Assembly (NCBI GenBank): GCA_947627975.1 | Contig: CANQYB010000012.1 | Coordinates: forward strand, 1 to 33,756 | Source of the DNA: an uncultured Bacilli bacterium | GTDB taxonomy: Bacteria; Bacillota_I; Bacilli_A; RF39; UBA660 | Length of the DNA stretch: 33,756 bases | Reading direction: 5' to 3' | Shown: in pieces, positions 17,256-23,684 of the stretch | How positions within the stretch are numbered: the first letter of the stretch is position 1 | Layout: every line of letters starts with the position of its first letter | The notes under the pieces: generated by a model | The model's database searches: none | Told to the model about the DNA's origin: nothing | The model's input: the letters and a program-made list of their open reading frames with translations, nothing else | Translations under genes and position numbers: made by a program

Positions 17256-18023
17256 ATGCAAAAAAAATATAATAAAATAATTAAAAAATTTGTACAAAAA
17301 TGGCAAAAAGAAGAAAATATTGAAGGAATTATTATTTTTGGAAGTTATGTTAATGGTTTTTTCAATTCAACTAGTGATTTGGATTTTTTAATAATTTTAA
17401 ATAATGATGCCAAATGGTATGGAAGAGGATCAACAATAATAGATGGTATAACGATTGAATATTTTATAAATACTTTAAATAATTTTCAAAAAGCTTTTAA
17501 AAGAGATTTCAATAATTATAATCCGGTCAATACAAATATGATAGCGAATAGTAAAATTTTATTTGATAAAAATAGTAATGTGAAATTATTACAAAATGAA
17601 GCTTTAAAGTGGTATAAAAAAGAATACCAATCTATGGAAATTAACGAATTAAAAAAATTAGTTAGCTTTGCTGAAGATTTATTTTTAGAACTCGAATATT
17701 CTTATCACAATAATGACGATGATTTTGCTATTTTATATTTTGAAATGCTTAATAGAATAGTTAATTTATATCAAGTTTATAATAAATATGCTCCAATTCA
17801 AAAGGAAAAAATGAATAAAATTATTAATGACAAAAAATATCAAAAAAATTACAAATATAAAGGAAAAATTAATAAAAGTTTACAAAAATATTTTAATGTA
17901 TGTATAAATACGTTAGATAAAGAATCAATGTATAAAAATATAAAAATATTTTATGATTTTGTAATGAAAAATATAAAAATTAAAAACTATCATGAATATT
18001 TAATTAAAAATGAAATACAATAA
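17256..18023 (+). CDS. Nucleotidyltransferase-domain protein
   Basis: 255 residues behind TAGGAGG. IIIFGSYVNGFFNSTSDLDFLI (about residues 25-46) is the classic minimal nucleotidyltransferase motif: a GS turn on one helix, then DxD metal ligands. A third acidic residue probably lies in the following strand (GITIEYFI, about 68-75). The C-terminal half (about 125-255) is helical, Lys/Tyr-rich and unlike known tRNA or drug-modifying subfamilies; it may recognise the substrate. Enzymes of this type transfer AMP or another nucleotide to small molecules, RNA or protein. Substrate is unknown. It is 21 bases from the glycosylase gene and probably co-transcribed with it. Confidence 0.75.
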   Translation: MQKKYNKIIKKFVQKWQKEENIEGIIIFGSYVNGFFNSTSDLDFLIILNNDAKWYGRGSTIIDGITIEYFINTLNNFQKAFKRDFNNYNPVNTNMIANSKILFDKNSNVKLLQNEALKWYKKEYQSMEINELKKLVSFAEDLFLELEYSYHNNDDDFAILYFEMLNRIVNLYQVYNKYAPIQKEKMNKIINDKKYQKNYKYKGKINKSLQKYFNVCINTLDKESMYKNIKIFYDFVMKNIKIKNYHEYLIKNEIQ

Positions 18024-18044
18024 TTTTTATAATAAGGAAAAGGT

Positions 18045-18539
18045 ATGAATAAACAAAATTTAAATAAAAAAGTATATCATAATATTAACCCAATCTATAA
18101 TGAAGAATCTAAGATTTTGATTTTAGGTTCTTTTCCTAGTGTTAAATCACGAGAGGTAAAGTTTTATTATGCTCATCCGCAAAATCAATTTTTTAAAATA
18201 TTAAGTGTTATTTTTAATGAAGAAATAAAAGATAAAATTAGTTTTTTATATAAACATAATATAGCTTTATGGGATGTAGTAAAATCCTGTACAATTGAAG
18301 GTTCAAATGATTCGAGTATTAAAAATGTTAAAGTAAATAATATAGAAAATATTATAAAAAAAAGTAATATTAAAACTATTTTTACAACTGGTAAAAAAGC
18401 ATATGATTTATATCAAAAATTTTTAGAAAAAAAGATAGGAATTAAAGCAATATATTTACCATCTACATCTCCTTTATATCAAGTAATTTCTTTTTCTGAA
18501 AAGGTAGAAAAATATAAAATTATATTAAAATATTTATAA
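18045..18539 (+). CDS. DNA-deoxyinosine glycosylase (uracil-DNA-glycosylase superfamily)
   Basis: 164 residues behind AAGGAAAAGG. It removes damaged (deaminated) bases, probably hypoxanthine, at the first step of base-excision repair. Landmarks are the N-terminal NPIYNEESKILILGSFPS, the catalytic-pocket loop of this branch; FYYAHPQNQFFKIL; ALWDVVKSC; and the DNA-intercalating loop LPSTSP near the C terminus. This pattern fits the small glycosylase family annotated as DNA-deoxyinosine glycosylase rather than classical Ung. Length is normal. It is probably the second gene of a unit with the nucleotidyltransferase. Confidence 0.8.
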   Translation: MNKQNLNKKVYHNINPIYNEESKILILGSFPSVKSREVKFYYAHPQNQFFKILSVIFNEEIKDKISFLYKHNIALWDVVKSCTIEGSNDSSIKNVKVNNIENIIKKSNIKTIFTTGKKAYDLYQKFLEKKIGIKAIYLPSTSPLYQVISFSEKVEKYKIILKYL

Positions 18540-18552
18540 AATTAAAAAAAGA

Positions 18553-18561
18553 TGATATAAT
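18553..18561 (+). promoter_or_regulatory. Extended -10 promoter of the tRNA
   Basis: TGATATAAT ends 10 bases before the first base of the mature tRNA. No clear -35 box is seen. Confidence 0.65.
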
Positions 18562-18571
18562 ATAAATAGAT

Positions 18572-18647
18572 GCCGAAGTAGCTCAATAGATAGAGCAACT
18601 GAATCGTAATCAGTAGGTTGTGGGTTTGATTCCTACCTTCGGCACCA
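18572..18647 (+). tRNA. tRNA-Thr (anticodon CGT)
   Basis: The acceptor GCCGAAG pairs perfectly with CTTCGGC; the D stem GCTC/GAGC, anticodon stem ACTGA/TCAGT and T stem GTGGG/CCTAC (one G-T) all form. The 7-base anticodon loop ATCGTAA gives anticodon CGT, reading threonine ACG codons. CCA is encoded (18645-18647). ACG is rare in such AT-rich genes. The 3' flank begins a foreign-looking segment, and tRNA 3' ends are common integration sites. Confidence 0.95.
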
Positions 18648-18657
18648 GATTTATAGA

Positions 18658-18678
18658 AAACTCGAGCCTTTCGAGTTT
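18658..18678. terminator. Hairpin after the tRNA
   Basis: AAACTCGA and TCGAGTTT form a perfect eight-pair stem around GCCTT. The T run is short on both strands, so termination is probably weak. The hairpin is similar to 87-113, and both follow a GCACCAGAT sequence. Confidence 0.5.
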
Positions 18679-18695
18679 CAATATAATATTGTTTA

Positions 18696-18733
18696 GACAT
18701 TTAATTCAATGAAGAATTAAGTGTCATTTTTTT
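18696..18733 (+). terminator. Rho-independent terminator
   Basis: GACATTTAATTC (18696-18707) pairs with GAATTAAGTGTC (18714-18725), 12 pairs with one mismatch-like T-G, followed by eight bases with seven T. It acts on plus-strand transcripts from the tRNA. The stop codon of the minus-strand peptide gene overlaps its end. Confidence 0.8.
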
Positions 18734-18816
18734 ATTACTACTATCATAACGATAAGGAGAAATAAAATGATAGCAATGAGCTTTAGAACTTTTATAACAA
18801 AAGTCTTAGTTTTCAT
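18724..18816 (-). CDS. 30-residue membrane peptide, type I toxin-like
   Basis: ATG at 18816, behind a near-perfect AAAGGAGG, and TGA at 18724-18726. The peptide has a basic N terminus (MKTKTFVIKVLKL), a hydrophobic stretch of about 16 residues (residues 13-28, IAIILFLLIVMIVVI) and a double-Lys tail, so it should span the membrane once. Size, charge pattern and tail resemble type I toxins of Bacillota (TxpA/BsrG/Fst-like), although the sequence matches none that I recall. The leader carries an ACCTCC that can pair with the GGAGGT ribosome binding site, a typical toxin control device. Codons such as ATC, CTC and AAG are richer in G+C than those of neighbours, suggesting transfer. A leader or regulatory peptide is the alternative. 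No antitoxin RNA was identified. Confidence 0.5.
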   Translation of the reverse strand: MKTKTFVIKVLKLIAIILFLLIVMIVVIKK

Positions 18817-18825
18817 TTTTATCAA

Positions 18826-18851
18826 ACCTCCTTTCTATAAAGATTGGAGGT
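18826..18851 (-). promoter_or_regulatory. Inverted repeat masking the ribosome binding site
   Basis: On the minus strand ACCTCC (complement of 18846-18851) precedes GGAGGT (complement of 18826-18831) by 14 bases. Pairing them, possibly extended by TTT/AAA inside, would hide the Shine-Dalgarno sequence of the peptide gene at 18816. Confidence 0.6.
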
Positions 18852-18882
18852 AGACACTCAACAACTGATATTCCCTATAAAA

Positions 18883-18911
18883 AGCATACCAAACAATTGT
18901 TCTTTATTCAA
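18883..18911 (-). promoter_or_regulatory. Probable promoter of the small peptide gene
   Basis: Minus-strand TTGAAT (18906-18911) and TATGCT (18883-18888) are exactly 17 bases apart, and TGG precedes the -10, making it an extended box. The leader would be about 60 bases long and include the masking repeat. Confidence 0.45.
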
Positions 18912-18932
18912 CGCTTTTTGCACTAAATTTAT

Positions 18933-18959
18933 GACAATTTAGAAAACACTTGCATATTG
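18933..18959 (+). promoter_or_regulatory. Conserved promoter block, copy 2
   Basis: GACAATTTAGAAAACACTTGCATATTG matches 165-193 except for the first base pair region and two missing bases. ATGACA (18931-18936) and CATATT (18953-18958) can act as -35 and -10; TTGCAT with GAGTAT (18973-18978) is a second possibility. It lies between the divergent peptide gene and the GNAT relic. Confidence 0.5.
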
Positions 18960-18973
18960 TCAAAGACAATATG
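18953..18973 (+). promoter_or_regulatory. Perfect palindrome, likely operator
   Basis: CATATTGTC-AAA-GACAATATG, nine bases each side. It covers the predicted -10/start region of the acetyltransferase promoter. Copy 1 of the promoter block (165-193) lacks the right half, so the operator is specific to this locus. Confidence 0.55.
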
Positions 18974-18999
18974 AGTATTTATTAGTGGGAGGTATACAA

Positions 19000-19423
19000 A
19001 TGATAATTAGAAAAGCGGATTATGATGATGTAAAAATATTAAATAAATTTTTAACGTTTTTAATAAGAGATGAAAGACAATATGACTCATGAATTGATGA
19101 AAAATTATATTGAAGATTCTAATAAATTGCTTATTGTTGCCGAAGAAAATGATCAAATTGTAGGTTATTTATATGGAATTATTAAACCAACTGATGATAC
19201 ATATAAATATGTAATTGCCAAATTAGATGCATTATACATTGATAATAATTATCGTAATAAGGGAATTGCTACATCTTTAATAGAACATTTTAAAAAGTGG
19301 GCTATATCCAAAAATGCCCATAAAATAGAAGTAAACATATGGAGTAATAATGTTAAAGCTAAACACTTATATGAAAAAAGCAATTTCAAAACAACAAGTG
19401 AAACATTAACTATTAATTTATAA
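19000..19423 (+). pseudogene. GNAT acetyltransferase, frameshifted
   Basis: ATG 19000 behind GGGAGG opens MIIRKADYDDVKILNKFLTF, the normal N terminus of small GNAT enzymes, but stops at a TGA (19090-19092). The +1 frame, open from 19070, carries the rest: IVAEENDQIVGYLYGII, LDALYIDNNYRNKGIATSLI (acetyl-CoA loop, Q/RxxGxG/A variant RNKGIA) and a C-terminal NVKAKHLYEKSNFK. The crossover lies within 19070-19092. About 5-10 residues seem lost compared with relatives, so a deletion rather than a single-base error fits better. These enzymes acetylate amines of drugs, proteins or metabolites. Its promoter and operator are intact. A shorter product started at 19070 would lack the first strand-helix unit. 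Confidence 0.75.
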
Positions 19424-19479
19424 AGTTTGTACTTCTTCCTTTAGTGCACCAGTGACGTTTCTATTCTAACTTTTTCGAA

Positions 19480-19521
19480 CTTAATATAAAAAGATAACCC
19501 TTAGGTTATTTTGATATTAAG
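19480..19521. terminator. Large two-part hairpin
   Basis: Outer arms CTTAATAT/ATATTAAG and inner arms AGATAACC/GGTTATTT (one G-T) surround a CTTA loop. The inner stem followed by TTTT can terminate the GNAT transcript. The extended outer symmetry is unusual for a terminator and could mark an element boundary. Confidence 0.6.
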
Positions 19522-19563
19522 TAATTTTGAGTTATAAAGCAATTATATTTTTGGAGAAAATTT

Positions 19564-19674
19564 ATGGAAGTAAAAAAAATAACAATTAGTTAATTATTAA
19601 GACAAATACAAACTATAATGGCACAGTTACAATTATTTTGTAAAAATTTTGAAACTCAATTGAAACAATCTTAA
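19564..19674 (+). pseudogene. Tiny reading frame with an internal stop
   Basis: ATG 19564 behind TTGGAGA encodes MEVKKITIS before a TAA (19591-19593). The same frame then stays open for 26 codons to a TAA at 19672-19674, ending LQLFCKNFETQLKQS. Read through, it would be a 36-residue amphipathic peptide. The start resembles the first residues of some serine recombinases, but nothing else supports that. It may be the stub of an element gene or chance. Confidence 0.25.
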
Positions 19675-19769
19675 TTAATTATTTTAAAGATAAGTAACAA
19701 TACTTATTTTTTTACATTATATTAACATAAAAAATTTTAATTTATTAGTAAAAACTTAAAAAAACATTA

Positions 19770-19794
19770 ATTTATGTTAAAATATTTATAGATT
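19770..19794 (+). repeat. 25-base repeat, copy 2 (promoter-like)
   Basis: Identical to 125-149. The extended -10 TGTTAAAAT lies about 36 bases before the histidine phosphatase start, in the right place to be its promoter. Confidence 0.6.
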
Positions 19795-19815
19795 AAAATT
19801 TGAAAGGATTAAATT

Positions 19816-20340
19816 ATGAAAATATATTTAGTAAGACATGGTCAAGTAAAAAATAATATATTAAATCAATATAATAGTATAGATGAAGATTTAACGGAAG
19901 AAGGAATTAAACAAGTAGAAAATTTAAAAAAGAAAATTAAGAATATTAATTTCGATATAGTTATATCTTCTCCTTTATTACGTGCTACTCATACTGAATA
20001 TATTTTAACTAATTATGATGATAAAATAATAACTGATGATAGAATAAGAGAAAGAAGATGTGGAAATTTAAGTGGGCAACCATTTGAAATGATTAATAGA
20101 GAAGAATATTGGAATTATTATAGTAAAATTCAATACGGAATAAGCGAAAATATTCAAGACTTCTTTAAAAGGGTTTTTGATTTTATAGATGATTTAAAAA
20201 CGAAAAATTATAAAAACGTCTTAATAACAGCACATAGTGGAGTATCTAAAGCTTTTAGTGCTTATTTTGAAGGAATAAAAGATGGTAAATTTTTAAAAAG
20301 AGGTTTAAAAAATAGTGAACTAAAAATTTATGAATTATAA
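19816..20340 (+). CDS. Histidine phosphatase (phosphoglycerate-mutase-like)
   Basis: 174 residues behind GAAAGGA. The branch-1 histidine phosphatase motifs are present: the phospho-acceptor His in YLVRHGQ (His8), the phosphate-binding Arg in SSPLLRATHT, the acid/base Glu region (DRIRERRCGNLSGQP) and the second His in ITAHSGVSKA. These cytosolic enzymes dephosphorylate small metabolites; sequence cannot separate sugar-phosphate, nucleotide or cobalamin-pathway substrates. It is slightly shorter than the usual 190-210 residues. It is transcribed from the repeat promoter at 19770-19794 and followed after 60 bases by the DUF5131 gene. Confidence 0.85.
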   Translation: MKIYLVRHGQVKNNILNQYNSIDEDLTEEGIKQVENLKKKIKNINFDIVISSPLLRATHTEYILTNYDDKIITDDRIRERRCGNLSGQPFEMINREEYWNYYSKIQYGISENIQDFFKRVFDFIDDLKTKNYKNVLITAHSGVSKAFSAYFEGIKDGKFLKRGLKNSELKIYEL

Positions 20341-20399
20341 ATATTTTATATTATAAAAAATATGTATATATAATAGATTTTTAATAATGAGGTGGGGAA

Positions 20400-21116
20400 T
20401 TGATTTGGAATCCATGGCATGGATGTCATAAAATAAGTTCAGGATGTTTAAATTGTTATATGTTTGCAAGAGATAGCTTATATGATAAAGATAGCAATTT
20501 TGTAGTTAAAACTAAAGATTTTGATAAAATAATTAAAAAAAAGCGAGACAAAACATATATTGTAAGTAATTACAAAGATTATATTTATACATGTATGACT
20601 TCTGATTTTTTTATTGAAGAAGCTGATTTATGGCGAAATGAAATTTGGCAAATGATTAAAAAAAGATCAGATTTAAATTTTTATATAATTACAAAAAGAA
20701 TAAAAAGATTTTTAAAATGTGTACCTAAGGATTGGAAAGATGGTTATAATAACGTAACAATTTGTGTTACAGTTGAAAATCAAAAAATGGCTGATGAAAG
20801 AATACCAATTTTATTAAAATTACCAATTAAACACAGAGAAGTAATACATGAACCAATGTTAGAAAAAATAAATATTGAAAAGTATTTAGCAACAAATAAA
20901 ATTGATAAAGTAATTTGCGGTGGAGAATCTGGTGAGTTAGCTCGACCATGTAATTACAATTGGATTTTATATACTCGTAATCAGTGTATAAAATACAATG
21001 TTTCTTTTTATTTTAAACAAACTGGAGCAAATTTTATTAAAAATGGCAAAAAATATAGTATTCCTAGAAGTAAACAGTTAAGTCAAGCTAACAAAGCTAA
21101 TTTAAATATATTATAG
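20400..21116 (+). CDS. DUF5131 (phage Gp37/Gp68-type) protein with Cys motif
   Basis: 238 residues from a TTG start at 20400; GAGGTGGGG just upstream and the family start (M-x-WNPWHGC) decide this. Three Cys (9, 16, 19) in WNPWHGCHKISSGCLNCY resemble the cluster motif of radical-SAM-like proteins. Conserved downstream landmarks are ITKRIKRF, CVTVENQ, EPMLEKI and the GGESG loop. The family is found in phages and bacterial chromosomes, and its reaction is not established. The 3' end overlaps that of the minus-strand propeller gene by six bases. It could be phage-derived, but no other phage gene is nearby. Confidence 0.85.
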   Translation: MIWNPWHGCHKISSGCLNCYMFARDSLYDKDSNFVVKTKDFDKIIKKKRDKTYIVSNYKDYIYTCMTSDFFIEEADLWRNEIWQMIKKRSDLNFYIITKRIKRFLKCVPKDWKDGYNNVTICVTVENQKMADERIPILLKLPIKHREVIHEPMLEKINIEKYLATNKIDKVICGGESGELARPCNYNWILYTRNQCIKYNVSFYFKQTGANFIKNGKKYSIPRSKQLSQANKANLNIL

Positions 21117-21988
21117 TATTTTAGCTATTTTTAATAATAATTCTAAATTATTGTAAGATAAATTTTCTAAAGTTATTAAATCATTTAAATTATTATCATT
21201 ATTATTTTTAATATCATTAATTTTGGATTCAATAATATTAAAAATATTATATTCTTTTTCATAAATTTTTTCTAGCAGTTTAAATAATTTGAAATTGTAA
21301 TTTAAATTATCTTTTAATAATAGTTCATATAAAATATTTTTGCTATCTTTGTTTATAATTAATTTTAAAGTATAATCAGAATATATCATTGATATTATTT
21401 TAATATCATCATCTATGTAAAAAGTGTCTATTATATTGCCATTTTCACTAATTTTAGAAATATAAGATGAATTATTTTGAAAAAATGATAAATATTTTTC
21501 ATTTTTAATAATGCAAAATGAAGTGAATTTAAAATTATTACTTATTATTTCTCTTTGAAAATTTTGATAATTAGCTTCAACTTTAATAAAATTACCATCC
21601 TCATCAATAGAATAAACATAAGTATTTGTTATAATATAATATATATTTTTATCTGGATAAAAATATATATCATTAATTTTTTTTAATAAATATTTTGGAA
21701 CTCTTATATCAAAAACTTTAATTATTTCTAAATTTTCATTTAAAATGTAAAATCTATTATAGCTATTTTCAGTTGTAGCTAAAATAGATTTTTTTGTTGA
21801 ATTATAAGTTAAAGTATTAAAAATATATTCAGTAGAAATTTTATTTTCGATTAATAAATTTTCATTATAGCATGAAATAGTTTTATTATTGTTTAAAATT
21901 AAATATTTATGATTTATAAAAATCCCATTTGTAAATTGCGACTCATTATTATTTATTTGAAAGTTTTTTTTTTATTAATTTGAAACAA
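21111..21988 (-). pseudogene. Beta-propeller-like gene, frame broken at a run of ten A
   Basis: On the minus strand a frame is open from the A run to a TAA at 21111-21113, about 285 codons. Only its last 92 codons follow an internal ATG (21389). The natural start is TTG 21988, behind AAAGGAAAG, but it joins the long frame only if the run at 21964-21973 has eleven A instead of ten; with eleven A the gene is 293 codons. The predicted protein consists of repeated beta strands with turns such as YSIDEDGNFIKV and ISENGNIIDTFYIDDD, about 30-45 residues apart, resembling YncE/SMP-30/NHL-like propellers. The C terminus (about 225-290) is helical. No signal peptide. It may be phase-variable, rescued by slippage, or simply dead. 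Confidence 0.6.
21964..21973 (-). repeat. Homopolymer of ten A (T on the plus strand)
   Basis: Lies within codons 6-9 of the propeller gene. One added A restores the frame from the TTG start. Confidence 0.9.
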
Positions 21989-22253
21989 TTAAATCTTTCC
22001 TTTCTTTTTATAATAATATGTAAATTTTAATATTTAATAACTTATATATTTTAAATTATTATTATTTAAAAATAATAACAATAAATAATTAAAATAAAAT
22101 AAACAAAAAGAACAATTATACAGAGAAGTTAATTCTAAAAATAAAAGTATTAAATTATTGTAAAAAATTAATTATAATGTTTTATTTTTTAAATTTGAAA
22201 TTAATTTTTATTTATTATATTTTAATAAAAAACTTTAATAAAATAGTTTTTTA

Positions 22254-22262
22254 TGATACAAT
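22254..22262 (+). promoter_or_regulatory. Extended -10 promoter
   Basis: TGATACAAT lies just before GGGAG and the ATG at 22281. The stretch 21990-22250 is AT-rich and holds no other feature I can support. Confidence 0.5.
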
Positions 22263-22280
22263 TCTATTGGGAGATAAAAT

Positions 22281-22913
22281 ATGATAAAAATAGAAGAAAT
22301 AAAAGAAACAAAAGAAAAAAGTTACACAGAAAAAAATTATTTGATATCGGCTATAATTATGATAGTTGTAGGGGCATTAATATTTTCTAACCCTGCCAAT
22401 GTTATAAAATTTATATCTTATATCTTAGCTTTGGCCTCATTTATATATGGTATTATAAGAATTAGTAATTATTTAAAATTAAAAGATAATTCAAATGAGG
22501 CAAAATATATGTTACTTGCTAGTGGAATTATATTTTTTATTATCGCAATCTTATTAGTTGTTTTTTCATCAGCTATTGAAATTTTAATAAGAATAACTAT
22601 GGGTATTTGGATATTATTTTCCGGAATTAATCAATTAGTTTTAACTATACCAACTATAAAATCAAAACAATCTTTTTGCATTCCTTTGATTTTTTCAATA
22701 TTGTTAATTATTGGTGGGTTATATATGATAATTGTTGCAAATATTTTATTTAGTATAATTGGTTTAATATTATTAATTTATGGAATTTTAAAAATTTCTA
22801 TGTACATTTATTATAGTCAAAAGTATTCAAGTAAAAAAGAAACAAAAGCCAAAACTGTTAAAAGTAAAGATATAAAATCAACTACTAAAAAAAATAAAAG
22901 GAGCAAAAAATAA
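22281..22913 (+). CDS. HdeD-like membrane protein (DUF308)
   Basis: 210 residues behind GGGAGA. About six hydrophobic helices are arranged in pairs (about 21-40, 45-63, 78-98, 101-121, 132-152 and 153-173), with the repeated pattern of DUF308/HdeD proteins (IMIVVGALIFSNPANVIKF, then GIWILFSGINQ and GLILLIYGILKI). The tail (175-210) is very basic, KKETKAKTVKSKD..., and cytoplasmic by the positive-inside rule. HdeD is linked to acid stress in enterobacteria; in Bacillota the role is unknown. It is the first of three closely spaced genes. Confidence 0.75.
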   Translation: MIKIEEIKETKEKSYTEKNYLISAIIMIVVGALIFSNPANVIKFISYILALASFIYGIIRISNYLKLKDNSNEAKYMLLASGIIFFIIAILLVVFSSAIEILIRITMGIWILFSGINQLVLTIPTIKSKQSFCIPLIFSILLIIGGLYMIIVANILFSIIGLILLIYGILKISMYIYYSQKYSSKKETKAKTVKSKDIKSTTKKNKRSKK

Positions 22914-22914
22914 A

Positions 22915-23178
22915 GTGGAATTTCATTATAAAACAAGTGGCACTTGTTCAACAGATATATTTTTAAAAGTAGATAATGAAATAATTAAAGATGTAAAATT
23001 TATTGGTGGTTGCAATGGTAATTTACAAGGAATTTGTAAGTTAGTAGTTGGTCAAAATATTTTTGATGTAATAAAAAAATTAGAAAATATAAAATGTGGA
23101 AATAAAAATACTTCTTGTCCAGATCAACTGGCATGTGCTTTAAAAAAAATAAGTAATAACAGTTATCAAAATTGTTAA
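22915..23178 (+). CDS. TSCPD-domain protein (TIGR03905-like)
   Basis: 87 residues from a GTG start at 22915, two bases after the previous stop; AAGGAG at 22900 serves as the ribosome binding site inside the upstream gene, so translation is coupled. The chain carries the family signature: KTSGTCSTDI near the start, GGCNGNLQGI in the middle and NTSCPDQLACAL at the end. Related domains occur at the C terminus of class II ribonucleotide reductases. The Cys pattern suggests metal or nucleic-acid binding, but the function of stand-alone forms is not established. Confidence 0.85.
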   Translation: MEFHYKTSGTCSTDIFLKVDNEIIKDVKFIGGCNGNLQGICKLVVGQNIFDVIKKLENIKCGNKNTSCPDQLACALKKISNNSYQNC

Positions 23179-23203
23179 AATTAAATACAGAAAGAGAAGA
23201 AAA

Positions 23204-23653
23204 ATGAAAAATTTTAAATATTTAATATTATTATTTTTATTATTAATTTTAACTGGATGTGTAAATAAAAAAGCTTTATCAGGTGATGAATTTTCTAATA
23301 TTATGAAAAAAAATAATTATAAAGTAAATGTATCATTACCTGAAGAATCTTATATTGATAAAGTGTTATTAGCATCTAGAAACAATATTAATTTGGAATT
23401 TTATATAATGAATAATAGTTCCAATGCTAATACTTTTTATAAAAATAATAAACAAATGCTAGTTCAGCAAAAAAAAGGAAAATATAAAGATAATAGTAAA
23501 ACAAAAAATAATTTTGAAAGTTATAAATTAGAAGTTGAAAATACAAAGCAATTTTATTATATTGCAAAAATTGATAATACTGTTTTATTTATTCAAGAAA
23601 GTAGTAAAAATAAAAAGCAATTAGAAGACATAATAGAAAAATTAAATTATTAA
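23204..23653 (+). CDS. Small lipoprotein of unknown function
   Basis: 149 residues behind AAAGAGAAG. MKNFKYLILLFLLLILTGC is a clean type II signal peptide (lipobox LTGC, lipidated Cys19), so the protein is anchored on the outer face of the membrane. The mature part is Lys/Asn-rich, with alternating strands and helices (LNIEFYI-like patterns, then FYYIAKIDNTVLFIQES). No conserved enzyme motif recognised. It is the last gene of the group starting at 22281 and ends in a strong bidirectional terminator that overlaps its stop codon. Confidence 0.75.
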   Translation: MKNFKYLILLFLLLILTGCVNKKALSGDEFSNIMKKNNYKVNVSLPEESYIDKVLLASRNNINLEFYIMNNSSNANTFYKNNKQMLVQQKKGKYKDNSKTKNNFESYKLEVENTKQFYYIAKIDNTVLFIQESSKNKKQLEDIIEKLNY

Positions 23654-23681
23654 AAAAGAACGTTTTAAAACGTTCTTTTTT
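23652..23681. terminator. Bidirectional terminator
   Basis: A perfect 30-base palindrome centred on TTTTAAAA, with the GAACG/CGTTC core flanked by A and T runs. It serves the lipoprotein gene on the plus strand and the HerA-like gene on the minus strand. Confidence 0.9.
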
Positions 23682-23684
23682 AAT

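Noticed and set aside
18763-18853. Plus-strand frame of about 28 codons (MIAMSFRTFITKVLVFIFIK...) with AAGGAG upstream
   Set aside because: It is exactly antisense to the minus-strand membrane peptide, whose ribosome binding site, promoter and charge pattern are better; complementing hydrophobic codons easily gives another hydrophobic frame.
19090-19092. TGA read as tryptophan (Mycoplasma-type code)
   Set aside because: Intact genes at 4299 and 32851 end in TGA, Trp is encoded by TGG, and reading through this TGA soon meets further stops.
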